Positions 46,374 through 54,751 of a stretch of 64,000 nt of DNA are shown piece by piece. Every line of letters starts with the position of its first letter. Positions within the stretch are counted from its first letter, which is position 1. The stretch comes from DATEDA01 sp963820965. Its GTDB lineage: Bacteria > Pseudomonadota > Gammaproteobacteria > Burkholderiales > SG8-39. Position numbers and translations under genes: made by a program. Under the pieces are notes generated by a model. It searched no databases. It had not been told where the DNA came from and worked only from the letters and a program-made list of their open reading frames with translations. The stretch spans positions 62,001 to 126,000 of the forward strand of contig CAWGCC010000011.1 in assembly GCA_963820965.1 (NCBI GenBank), in the 5' to 3' direction.

Positions 46374-46470
46374 AGGATGAAGCCGAGGCCGAAGGCATCG
46401 CCTTCCTCGCTTCGGGGAGCACGAGGGGGCGCCGCGTCAGCGGCTTTGCCCCCTCGTGTCGTGGAGTACT
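46374..46470 (+). repeat. 97-bp intergenic repeat, copy C (tandem unit 2)
   Basis: Second unit, identical to copy B. It ends 3 bases before the PaaI-like ATG, and its GTGGAG probably serves as that gene's ribosome site. Confidence 0.9.
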
Positions 46471-46473
46471 GAG

Positions 46474-46896
46474 ATGGACGCGAACCGCACCGCCGCCGCA
46501 AGAGTCGAGCGCCTCGCCGCGCGCGATCCGCTCATGCGCCTGCTCGGCATCGAGTGCGTGGACGGCGGGCCCGGGCGCGCCGCGGTTTCCCTCGCGGTCC
46601 GCGATCATCACCTGAACTTCAACGGCACCTGCCACGGCGGCGTGACGTTCGCCCTCGCCGACGCCGCGTTCGGGCTCGCCTCGAACTCGCACGGCGTGAT
46701 CGCCGCTGCGATCGACGCGCACATCACCTATCAGGTGGCCGTGAAGCCCGGCGACACGCTGACCGCGACCGCGGTCGAGACTTCGCGCACTCGCAAGCTC
46801 GGTGTCTACCGGATCGACGTGACGCGCCAGGACGGCGCGCTGGTATCGACGTTCACCGGGACGGTCTACGTCACCGGCCGGCCGAACGACGAATGA
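46474..46896 (+). CDS. paaI: PaaI-type hotdog thioesterase
   Basis: Thioesterase of 140 residues of the hydroxyphenylacetyl-CoA thioesterase group. LNFNGTCHGGVTFALADAAFGLASNSHG is the PaaI catalytic helix region with the conserved HGG and Asp. PaaI removes dead-end CoA esters in phenylacetate breakdown; no other paa genes occur here, so it probably rescues CoA from the adjacent mutase/aldolase pathway. ATG 46474 lies 3 bases after repeat copy C. Confidence 0.85.
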   Translation: MDANRTAAARVERLAARDPLMRLLGIECVDGGPGRAAVSLAVRDHHLNFNGTCHGGVTFALADAAFGLASNSHGVIAAAIDAHITYQVAVKPGDTLTATAVETSRTRKLGVYRIDVTRQDGALVSTFTGTVYVTGRPNDE

Positions 46897-47079
46897 CCGC
46901 CTCCCAGGTCCCCCGCCGGGACATCATCAGGCAACGCGGCTGCGTATCGGCTCGCGGGGCTTGGGGCTGACATCGTCAGACTCCGTAGGGCGGGCCGCAT
47001 CGTGCGCGCCGATTCTGAGGGCGCCGCGCGCCGCATGCTACTGTGCGCGGGTGGCGGTGTTGACGTTCTGGCGCCGAAA

Positions 47080-47817
47080 ATGAGCAAGCTCGCCCGCGCC
47101 GCGGGGCTTGCCCGCTCGCTCGCGCTCTACCACGGCATCCCGTTCCGCGCGCGGCGACTCGCCCGGCTCTACGCGCCATTCCTCCGGCCGGGCGCGCTCG
47201 CGTTCGACATCGGTGCGCACGCGGGCAACAGAGTCCGCGCGTTCCGCGGCCTCGGCGCGCGCGTCGTCGCCATCGAGCCGCAGCCCGACTTCGTGCGTCT
47301 CCTCGAAGCGCTCTGGGGGCGCGACCCGCAGGTCGTCATCGTCGCCGGGGCGGTCGGCGCCGCGCCGGGCGAGGCACGCCTCCTCGCGTCGGAGCGCACG
47401 CCCACCGTTACGACGACGTCGGCCGACTGGGCCCGGCGCGTCGGCGCCGACCCGTCGTTTCGCGGCGTGTCGTGGTCGCCGGGCGCACGCGTCCCGGTCA
47501 CGACGCTCGATGCGCTGATCGCAGCGCACGGCCGGCCCGACTTCGTGAAGCTCGACGTGGAAGGTTCCGAGGCGGCGGCGCTCGCCGGGCTCTCGGCCGC
47601 GGTGCCGGCGCTCTCCTTCGAATACCTCGCCGCCGCGCGCGACGTGGCGCTCGCGTGCGTCGACCGGCTCGCGGCGCTCGGGGAGTACGAGTACAACTGG
47701 TCCGCGGGCGAGCGCCAGCGGCTCGCCGTCGCCCGCTGGCTAGAGCCCGCGGCGATCCGGGCGTCGATCCGCGGGGTGTCCGGCTCCGGCGATATCTACG
47801 CCCGACTCAAAGTCTGA
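47080..47817 (+). CDS. FkbM family methyltransferase
   Basis: SAM-dependent O-methyltransferase of 245 residues with the FkbM pattern: ALAFDIGAHAGNRVRAFRGLGARVVAIEPQP is motif I through the acidic ribose ligand, and PDFVKLDVEGSEAAALAGL is the family hallmark. Likely methylates a sugar or small secondary metabolite. ATG 47080 is chosen because a TGCTACTGT -10-like sequence lies only about 45 bases upstream; in-frame starts at 47002 and 47035 lie before or within it. The 3' end overlaps the convergent sulfatase-like gene by 78 bases. Confidence 0.85.
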   Translation: MSKLARAAGLARSLALYHGIPFRARRLARLYAPFLRPGALAFDIGAHAGNRVRAFRGLGARVVAIEPQPDFVRLLEALWGRDPQVVIVAGAVGAAPGEARLLASERTPTVTTTSADWARRVGADPSFRGVSWSPGARVPVTTLDALIAAHGRPDFVKLDVEGSEAAALAGLSAAVPALSFEYLAAARDVALACVDRLAALGEYEYNWSAGERQRLAVARWLEPAAIRASIRGVSGSGDIYARLKV

Positions 47818-49373
47818 TCCGAACGCGCGCACCAGCACGGACGTGAGCTCGTGCATTCCGCCGATCGCGGGCCGCCGCGGCGCGAGCCCGACCGCGAAGC
47901 CGCTCGCCGCGAGCGCGTCGAGCAGCGGGCCGCGCTTCGCGATCACGTGCACCGGCACTTCCCACGACGGCCGCTCGCCGCCGACGCCGACCGGCGGCTG
48001 ATGGTCGCCCAGGACGACCAGCACGAGCTCGGTATCGCGACGCTCGCGGAGATAACCGCCCAGCCACTCGAGCGCATACCCGACGGAGTCGGCGTATGCG
48101 GGATCGAGGTTCTGCCACTCGGCGCGATAGCCGCGCAGGACGCGCTCGACCTCGGGATCGTACGGTCGGTCCCCCAGCAGCCGCTGCCACTCGGCCTGGT
48201 ACGGCGGCACCGGCCGGAACGGCGCGTGGCTCGTGATCGTCGGGAAGAAGACGAACACCGGGCGGCGCGAGTGCGGCGCGACCTCGATCCGGTCGAGCTT
48301 CGCGAGCGCGTACTGGTCCGGAATGCGCCACCAGCCGAACTCCGGTCCCCGATAGTCGAGCCGCGCGGCGTCGTAGATCTCGTCGAACCCGTAGAACCAC
48401 GCGCCTTCGCGCCAGTCCTGGCGCAGTCCCGGCATGAGCGCGACGGTGCGATAGCCGCCGGCCGCGAACGTGCTCACCAGGGTCTCGCGCCGTTTGGTCA
48501 TCAGCAGGTTGTACGCGTCGCCGTCGCGCACGTCGATCCCGGAGAGCAGGCTCGCGTGGGCGAGCCACGAGGCGCCGCCGAAGGTCGGCGACTCGACGAA
48601 GGCCGAGACGATGCCGCGGCCGGTGGCCGCTGCCGCGGCGGCGAGCGCGTCGCGTTTCGGCGCGAGCCGCGCGACGTGCTCCGGCCGGTCGTAGGTCGTC
48701 GCGCCGTACGACTCGAGGAAGATGAGGAAGACGTCCGCACTGCCGAGGCGCTGCAGATCCGATCCGAGCAGCGGACCGGCAGCGAGCTCGGCTCCGCCTC
48801 CGCCGAGGACGTGCGCGGCGAGCATCGCCTGGCGCGCGTAGCTCGCGGTGACCGGCGCGGTGAACCATCCCGGCGCGAACGGATAGGCGGCGATCACCGC
48901 GAGCGCAACGGCCGCCAGCGCCCGCCGCGGCCGCGGCGCCGCGAGCGCGTCGGCGATCCGCCCCCACGCCCAGCGAACGGCGCCGAAGACGACGAGCAAG
49001 CCGAGCGCCACGCCCGCGCTCGCCGCCACGAGCACCCCGCGGGCGTCGCTTCCGCGAACATCGCGACGACGCGCGGAACGTGCGGCGCGTCGTAGTAGAG
49101 GTTGATCGGCCGGCCGTAGAGCTCGCGCGCCATCACCTCCGCGTAGTGCGTGAGCGCGAGGACGACGAACACGGCCGAGACAAGCCCGAGCGCACGGCGC
49201 GAAAGGGGACCGCAGCGCGGGATGGCGATGGCGGCCAGGAGCACCGCCACGGCGAGCTCGATCGCCAGCGCCGCGCGCGGCCTGATCCACGCCGTCGGCC
49301 AGAGGTTCGCGAACGTGAGCGCGAAGTTGAGCGCCGCGAGCGCCGCGGCCAGCGCAATCCAGCGGGCGATCAC
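47740..49373 (-). pseudogene. LTA-synthase-like sulfatase/phosphatase superfamily protein, one frameshift
   Basis: Inner-membrane hydrolase with about four N-terminal helices and an extracytoplasmic alkaline-phosphatase-fold domain. The domain shows VFLIFLESYGATTYD, the nucleophile region SPTFGGASWLAHASLLSG and VVLGDHQPPVG. The N-terminal part (IARWIALAAALAALNF to FAEATPAG) and the rest (GVLVAASAGVALG onward) are in different frames; restoring one G in the C4/G4 run at 49035-49038 joins them. GTG 49373 overlaps the YceI stop (GTGA). Either a sequencing slip or a recent pseudogene. Members move or remove phospholipid head groups on envelope polymers. Confidence 0.78.
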
Positions 49374-49954
49374 TTCCGCTTCGCCTCGAACTCGACGATC
49401 AGCTCGACCGTGTCGCCGACCCAGCCGTTGGCGATGCCGTAGTTCATGCCGAAGGCGCTGCGCTTGAAGTTGCCGCGCGCGGAGACGCCCATCACGTACG
49501 CGTCGGTGCCGGGCAGCTCGTACTTCCCGCTCTTGTTCCAGGTGACGTTCAGCGTGACCGGCTGCGTCTTGCCGATCAGCTCGAGCTGGCCTTCCACCAC
49601 GAACGTCCGCTCGCCGGTGCGCTTCGCGGTGGCGCCCTTGAAGACGATCTCGCGAAACTCGCCGGCGTTGAGGAAATCGGGGCTCGCCAGGTGCTGGTCG
49701 CGCCTGCGGTGACCGGTGGACACGGTCCTGGCGTCCACGACGAGGCGCACGTCGGAGAGCGCGCCGGTGTTCTCGTCGAAGGCGTACGAGCCGCTCGAGT
49801 CGCGGAACGTCCCGAGCACCTTCGCGTAGCCGAGATGGTCGACCAGGAACCCGACGCTGAAGTGCTCGGGGTCGATCTGATAGCGGGCCGGTTGCGCGTG
49901 CACGGCGGCGCTCGACAGGCAAAGCGCGAACAGCCGGAGGGCGAATCTCGTCAT
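49370..49954 (-). CDS. YceI family periplasmic protein
   Basis: Secreted lipocalin-like beta-barrel of 194 residues with a signal peptide ending VHA. YQIDPEHFSVGFLVDHLG is the family N terminus and ELIGKTQPVTLNVTWN a core strand pair. YceI proteins bind long isoprenoid or amide lipids in the periplasm. It overlaps both neighbours (ATGA upstream, GTGA downstream), so it belongs to the leftward envelope operon. Confidence 0.92.
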   Translation of the reverse strand: MTRFALRLFALCLSSAAVHAQPARYQIDPEHFSVGFLVDHLGYAKVLGTFRDSSGSYAFDENTGALSDVRLVVDARTVSTGHRRRDQHLASPDFLNAGEFREIVFKGATAKRTGERTFVVEGQLELIGKTQPVTLNVTWNKSGKYELPGTDAYVMGVSARGNFKRSAFGMNYGIANGWVGDTVELIVEFEAKRK

Positions 49955-50699
49955 GGATGGGCTTCCCTGGAATGCCGGCGGAGCCAGATCACGTCGGCGG
50001 CGAAAGAGTAGCAGAGCGCGACGAGCGCAAGCGCCGCGAGGATCGCGGTCGCGGGCGGCTCGAGGGCGGGGGCGCCAGCACGGTGACGAGCGCGGCCATC
50101 TGCACGGCGCACACCAGCTTGCGGCGGAAGCTCGGCGGCAGCGGACGGCGGAGCCAGGGCGCTGCCGCGCCGGCCGCGACGAACGCGTAGCGCATCACCC
50201 CCGACGCCAGCACCCATGCTCCGGCCTTGTCGAGCTGCCACGCGAGCGCCGACAGCGCGAGCACCAGCGCCGCGTCGGTCTCCATGTCGAACCGGGCGCC
50301 GAAATCGCTCGTCATGCCGCTCGCGCGCGCGAGCTGCCCGTCGACCGCGTCGAGGGCGGCGGCGACGATGGCGAGGGCGAACGCCAGTCGCCCGACGTCC
50401 AGCGCTCCGGCCTCGCCGATCAGCCCCGCCAGCAGCGCCGTGAAAGCCGCCCGCGCCAGCGTGACCTGGTTCGCCGGGCCGAAACGCGCGAACGGATGGT
50501 GCGCCGGCAGCTTCAGGAGCACCACCACCGCGACCGCGCCGAACACCGCGAGCACCTTCGGGATGTAGAGCGGTCCAAGCGCGAGCTCGCGCGCCACCAC
50601 GGTTGCGAGCCCGACGAGCACGATCGCCGCGATGGCGATGCTCGGCGCTGCCGGGTACGCAAGGCGCACCCCGTTCGAACTAGTATGCTTCGATTCCAT
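49951..50699 (-). pseudogene. CDP-alcohol phosphatidyltransferase family protein, one frameshift
   Basis: Integral membrane enzyme of about 250 residues that would join an alcohol to a CDP-activated lipid. The family motif D-x2-D-G-x2-A-R-x8-G-x3-D-x3-D is complete in LDAVDGQLARASGMTSDFGARFDMETD. Two hydrophobic segments before it and several after fit the fold. The last about 40 residues (LEPPATAILAALALVALCYSF to HSREAHP) are in another frame; adding one C to the run at 50068-50072 restores them. Start given is ATG 50699, which overlaps the ATG of the divergent gene; GTG 50669 is an alternative. First gene of the leftward operon. Confidence 0.78.
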
Positions 50700-50700
50700 G
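50681..50700. promoter_or_regulatory. Minimal divergent promoter with overlapping start codons
   Basis: TAGTAT (50681-50686) is a candidate -10 only 11 bases before the plus-strand ATG at 50698; the minus strand reads CATACT in the same place. The two start codons share the tetranucleotide CATG at 50697-50700. The plus-strand gene would have a leaderless transcript. Confidence 0.4.
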
Positions 50701-51675
50701 TCCGCGGACCACGCCCGTGCGTTCTGGATCACCGGTCTCAGCCAGGGGGAGATACGGAACGAACCGCTCGCCCGATGCGATCCCGGCGAAGTTCGGGTGC
50801 GCGCACTGTACAGCGCCCTGAGCCGGGGCACCGAGACCCTCGTCTTCCGGGGCGAGGTCGCCCCGGGCGAGTACGGGCGGATGCGTGCGCCGTTTCAGGC
50901 CGGGGACTTCCCCGCCCCGGTCAAGTACGGCTACATCAGCGTCGGCGAGGTCGAGGAAGGACCGGGGGCGCTCCTTGGTCGCCCGGTGTTCTGCCTGTAT
51001 CCGCATCAGACACGCTACGTCGTGCCGGCCGCTGCCGTGCGTCCCCTTCCGGAGGGCGTGCCCCCGCAGCGCGCGGTACTCGCCGCAAACCTCGAGACCG
51101 CGATCAACGGCCTATGGGACGCGGACCCGCGGATCGGCGACCGGATCGCCGTGATCGGCGCCGGCACGCTCGGCTGCCTCGCCGCCTGGCTCGCCGGGCG
51201 GGTGCCGGGCTGCGAAGTCGAGCTGGTGGACACAAACCCGCGCCGCGCGGCGGTCGCCCGCGCGCTCGGCGTCGGCTTCGTCGCGCCGGAGACCGCGCGC
51301 CGCGGAGCGGACCTGGTGATCCACGCGAGCGGCGCGCCCGAGGGTGCCGCCCTCGCCCTCGAGCTCGCCGGGTTCGAGGCGACGGTGCTCGAGCTCAGCT
51401 GGTTCGGCGCCTGCGCGGTCCCGCTCGCGCTCGGTGCGGCGTTCCACTCGCAGCGGCTCACGCTCAAGTCGTCGCAGGTCGGGAACGTCGCGGCCGCGCA
51501 GCGAGCGCGCTGGACGCGCGAGCGGCGCCTCGACCTCGCTTTGCGCCTCCTCGCCGATCCCGCGCCCGACGTGCTCATCACCGGCGAGGACCGGTTCGAG
51601 GATCTGCCGCGCGTCATGGCGCGGCTTGCCGCCCGCCCGGGCGACACGATCTGTCACCGCATCGTCTACGAGTAG
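50698..51675 (+). CDS. MDR family dehydrogenase-like protein
   Basis: Medium-chain dehydrogenase/reductase fold, 325 residues. ALYSALSRGTETLVFRGEV at the N terminus, KYGYISVGEVEEGPGALLGR, and a Rossmann fold with VIGAGTLGCLAAWLAGR. The catalytic zinc Cys of the usual GxCGTD motif is missing (SRGTET), so it is a zinc-free or altered member. It starts a rightward operon with the PTPS-like gene, a glycosyltransferase and a methyltransferase. Confidence 0.85.
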   Translation: MSADHARAFWITGLSQGEIRNEPLARCDPGEVRVRALYSALSRGTETLVFRGEVAPGEYGRMRAPFQAGDFPAPVKYGYISVGEVEEGPGALLGRPVFCLYPHQTRYVVPAAAVRPLPEGVPPQRAVLAANLETAINGLWDADPRIGDRIAVIGAGTLGCLAAWLAGRVPGCEVELVDTNPRRAAVARALGVGFVAPETARRGADLVIHASGAPEGAALALELAGFEATVLELSWFGACAVPLALGAAFHSQRLTLKSSQVGNVAAAQRARWTRERRLDLALRLLADPAPDVLITGEDRFEDLPRVMARLAARPGDTICHRIVYE

Positions 51676-51680
51676 CTCCC

Positions 51681-52079
51681 ATGTTCACCGTATGTGTTCG
51701 CGACCACTTCATGATCGCGCACAGCTTCAGGGGCGCAGTGTTCGGCCCGGCGCAGCGCTTGCACGGCGCGACCTACGTCGTGGACATGGAGCTCCGGCGC
51801 CCGGCGCTCGACGCCGACGGGCTCGTGGTCGACATCGGACGCGCCGCTGCGGCCCTGCGCGCCGTCCTCGACGCGCTCAACTACCGCAACCTGGACGACG
51901 AGCCGGAGTTCGCCGGCCGGAATACGACGACCGAGTTCCTGGCGCGCGTCGTATTCGAGCGCATGCACGTCGCGATCCGGACCGGCGCGCTCGGCGAGAC
52001 CGCGCGCGGCCTTGCGCGGATGAAGGTCACGCTGCACGAGTCGCACACCGCATGGGCGGCATTCGAAGGCGAGGTGTGA
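51681..52079 (+). CDS. 6-pyruvoyl-tetrahydropterin synthase/QueD-like protein with altered active site
   Basis: T-fold protein of 132 residues. FMIAHSFRG has the first zinc His and VTLHESHTAWAAFE the C-terminal Glu region of the family. In active PTPS/QueD the centre reads CxxxHGH; here it is AQRLHGA, so the catalytic Cys and the third zinc His are both Ala. GRNTTTEFLARVVFERM keeps the conserved TxE. Thus normal queuosine or biopterin synthesis is unlikely; a pterin-binding or new reaction is possible. Stop overlaps the start of the glycosyltransferase gene (GTGTGA). Confidence 0.82.
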   Translation: MFTVCVRDHFMIAHSFRGAVFGPAQRLHGATYVVDMELRRPALDADGLVVDIGRAAAALRAVLDALNYRNLDDEPEFAGRNTTTEFLARVVFERMHVAIRTGALGETARGLARMKVTLHESHTAWAAFEGEV

Positions 52080-53146
52080 AGCGTCCCGCGCTTCATTTCG
52101 TCCTCCCCGGCGATGCGGACGCCCGCACCGGCGGCTACGAGTACGGCCGACGGATGATGGACGGGTTGCGCACGCTCGGCTGGAACGTCACGGTGCACGG
52201 GTTGCACGCGAGCTTCCCCGCGCCGACGCCGGCCGCGACTGCGCATGCGCGGACCACGCTCGCGCGCATTCCCGACGGCCTCACGGTGCTTGTAGACGGG
52301 CTCGCCTTCGGCGCGCTGCCGGAGGTCGCGGCGGCGGAGGCGCGCCGGCTTCGCCTCGTCGCGCTCGTGCACCATCCGCTGGCGGCGGAGACCGGCCTCG
52401 AGCCCGCGCGCGCCGCGGCGCTGCGGGCATCGGAGATGCGCGCGCTCGCCGCCGCCGGGAGGGTCGTCACCACCAGCGCGGCAACCGCGCGTGCGCTCGC
52501 CGGCTACGGCGTCGCGAGCGAGCGGATCGCGATCGTCGAGCCAGGCACCGATCCGGTGCCCCTCGCCCGCGGCTCGGAAGGACGATCCCTGGAGCTGCTG
52601 TGCGTAGCGGCGATCGTCCCGCGCAAGGGTCACGCGGTGCTCGTCGAAGCGCTCGCGCCGCTCGTCGATCGTCCGTGGCGGCTCACCTGCGTCGGCGCTC
52701 TCGCGCGCAGCCCGGAGACGGTCGCCGCGCTCCGGCAGCAGCTCGCGCGGCTGCGCCTTGCCGACCGCGTGCGGTTCGCGGGCGAGGTCGATCGAACGCC
52801 GCTCGATCGCTACTACGATCGCGCCGACGCCTTCGTGCTCGCGACCTTCCACGAAGGCTACGGGATGGCGCTCGCCGAAGCGCTCGCGCACGGCCTGCCA
52901 GTCGTGGCGACACGTGCGGGCGCGGTCCCCGAAACAGTGCCCGCGGAGGCGGCGCTGCTCGTCCCGCCGGGGGATCCGGTCGCGCTGCGCGGTGCGCTCG
53001 CGCGGCTGCTCGACGAGCCGGCGCTGCGCGCGAGCCTCGCCGCGGGCGCGCGTAGCGCGCGTGCGCGGCTCCCTACGTGGGCGGAGTCATGCGCGCGGCT
53101 CGCGAAAGCCCTCGAGGCGATCGAGCTTGAGCGGCTTCACCGCTGA
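52076..53146 (+). CDS. Glycosyltransferase family 4-like
   Basis: GT-B glycosyltransferase of 356 residues with C-terminal signatures AIVPRKGHAVLVEALAPL and ATFHEGYGMALAEALAHGLPVVAT, in which the two Glu residues of the EX7E motif are HEGYGMALAE. GGYEYGRRMMDGLRTLGW is the N-terminal glycine loop region. GTG 52076 overlaps the PTPS stop by 4 bases. Likely glycosylates the product of the neighbouring enzymes or an envelope lipid. Confidence 0.88.
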   Translation: MKRPALHFVLPGDADARTGGYEYGRRMMDGLRTLGWNVTVHGLHASFPAPTPAATAHARTTLARIPDGLTVLVDGLAFGALPEVAAAEARRLRLVALVHHPLAAETGLEPARAAALRASEMRALAAAGRVVTTSAATARALAGYGVASERIAIVEPGTDPVPLARGSEGRSLELLCVAAIVPRKGHAVLVEALAPLVDRPWRLTCVGALARSPETVAALRQQLARLRLADRVRFAGEVDRTPLDRYYDRADAFVLATFHEGYGMALAEALAHGLPVVATRAGAVPETVPAEAALLVPPGDPVALRGALARLLDEPALRASLAAGARSARARLPTWAESCARLAKALEAIELERLHR

Positions 53147-53915
53147 ATGGCTTGCGCTGCGCGAGCCCGCCGACGCCGCGGCCCGGTCGAACGCGCTCGC
53201 CGCTGGGTTCGCGGGCAGCGTCAGGCGCGTCGTCGATCTCGCGTCGGGAACGGGAGCAAACTTTCGCTATCTCGCGCCGCGTCTCGGCGGCGCCCCGCAG
53301 TGGCTCGCCGTCGATCACGATCCGCGGCTGATCGCCGCGCTCACCCCGCTGGCGGGAGCGGACGTCTCGACCTTGCGGCTCGACCTCGCGCACGGGCTCG
53401 ACGACCTGTCTTTCGCCGGCTACGACCTCGTCACCGCATCGGCGCTGCTCGACCTGGTGTCGGCACCATGGCTGCAGCGGCTTGCCGCGCGCTGCGCGGA
53501 AGTCGGCGCCGGCGTGCTCTTCGCGCTGACCTACGACGGGCGCATCGAGTGGTCGCCGCCGGAGGACGCCGATGAGCTCGTGCGCGCGCTCCTGAACCGG
53601 CATCAGCTCGGCGACAAGGGTTTCGGGCCGGCGCTCGGGCCCGGTGCGGCCGCCGCGGCCGTCGCCGCGTTCAGCGCGCGCGGTTACAGGATGGTGACCG
53701 CACCGAGCGACTGGGAGCTCGGCCCCGACTCGGCAGCGCTGCAAGCGGCGCTCATCGACGGCTGGACCTCGGCCGCCGCCGAGATCGCGTCCGGGAATCG
53801 GAACGCGCTGCTGGCCTGGGCGGGACGACGCCGCGCGCATGTCGCGAGCGGCGACTCGCGGCTCCGCGTGGGCCATATCGATGTCGCCGGCCGGCTTGGC
53901 CGTGAAGTAGGTTAG
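53127..53915 (+). CDS. Class I SAM-dependent methyltransferase
   Basis: Methyltransferase of 262 residues: VRRVVDLASGTGANFRYLAP is motif I, WLAVDHDPRLIAALTPL the acidic loop, and YDLVTASALLDLVSAPW motif IV. Only TTG 53127 gives a complete N terminus (SGFTAEWLALREP); it overlaps the glycosyltransferase 3' end by 20 bases and has a GAGG site. Overlaps the convergent reductase gene end by 4 bases. Target unknown. Confidence 0.85.
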   Translation: MSGFTAEWLALREPADAAARSNALAAGFAGSVRRVVDLASGTGANFRYLAPRLGGAPQWLAVDHDPRLIAALTPLAGADVSTLRLDLAHGLDDLSFAGYDLVTASALLDLVSAPWLQRLAARCAEVGAGVLFALTYDGRIEWSPPEDADELVRALLNRHQLGDKGFGPALGPGAAAAAVAAFSARGYRMVTAPSDWELGPDSAALQAALIDGWTSAAAEIASGNRNALLAWAGRRRAHVASGDSRLRVGHIDVAGRLGREVG

Positions 53916-54697
53916 CGTCCCCCTGACGCCGGCCGCAGATCACAATCGAACAGCACGTCCTCGCCCATGCGATGGACGCGATACGCAAGGCGCGAAGCGT
54001 CGGCAAGCCGCTGCACCGGGGGCAGGCGCAGCCCGGGCCGGCCGTCGCCGAGGAGCGCCGGCGCGACCGTCACCTGCAGCCGGTCGAGCAAGCCCGCGGC
54101 GAGAAATCCCGACACGGTCATCCCGCCCCCCTCGACGAACACGGTGCGGCAGCCGCGTCGGTGCAGCAGCGCGAGGATCGCCGCAAGCTCGAGATGGCCG
54201 TCGCGGGCCGGCAGGCCGGCGATCTCGGCGCCGCCGAATCGCTCGCCGGGGCGCGCGCACGCCGCGTCGCAGACGAGCAGGGTCGGCGCGACACCGTCGC
54301 TGAACAGGCGCAGGCTCGCCGGCAACCGGCGCCGCGGGTCGATCACCACCCGCAGCGGGTTGGGGCCCGGCACGAGCCGCGTCGTGAGCCGCGAATCGTC
54401 GGCCTCGACGGTGCTCGCGCCGACGACGACCGCGTCGCAAAGCGCCCGTAGGCGATGCATGTGAACGACGTTCTCGTCGCCCGTGATGAACATCGATTCG
54501 CCGTGCCGGGTCGCGATGAACCCGTCGAGGCTCTGTGCGAGATGTCCGATCGTGAACGGCTTGCGCGCGTCCCCGCCGCAGAGCGGGAGATAGAGCGCGA
54601 CCAGCGGGTCATTTGCCGCCGCCGCTCGCACCGCGTCGTCGCTTCCGCCGCGCACCGCCGCGAGCAGCAGCGGCCAGATCCGATCGAGCTCCTGCAT
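53912..54697 (-). CDS. RibD C-terminal-like reductase
   Basis: Dihydrofolate-reductase-fold protein of 261 residues, similar to the C-terminal reductase domain of RibD. FTIGHLAQSLDGFIATRHG, VVVGASTVEADDSRLTTR, NPLRVVIDP and FVEGGGMTVSGFLAAGLLDR are the NADPH and substrate signatures; no deaminase domain is present. It could reduce a pyrimidine or pterin-type ring. In a cluster with a PTPS-like protein, a role in a modified pterin pathway is plausible but unproven. Convergent with the methyltransferase. Confidence 0.87.
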   Translation of the reverse strand: MQELDRIWPLLLAAVRGGSDDAVRAAAANDPLVALYLPLCGGDARKPFTIGHLAQSLDGFIATRHGESMFITGDENVVHMHRLRALCDAVVVGASTVEADDSRLTTRLVPGPNPLRVVIDPRRRLPASLRLFSDGVAPTLLVCDAACARPGERFGGAEIAGLPARDGHLELAAILALLHRRGCRTVFVEGGGMTVSGFLAAGLLDRLQVTVAPALLGDGRPGLRLPPVQRLADASRLAYRVHRMGEDVLFDCDLRPASGGR

Positions 54698-54738
54698 GGC
54701 CGGCCGGAGTATAGGGCCGCACGCGGAAAGCCCGCTGC

Positions 54739-54751
54739 TAGAATCCGCGGC
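54739..54751 (+). promoter_or_regulatory. -10 element of mccB, probably leaderless
   Basis: TAGAAT at 54739-54744 ends 7 bases before the ATG at 54752, and no Shine-Dalgarno is present, so the transcript probably starts at or next to the ATG. Confidence 0.45.

Noticed and set aside
46277..46470. CRISPR-like array because of repeated units
   Set aside because: Only two contiguous identical 97-bp units without spacers; it is a tandem duplication.
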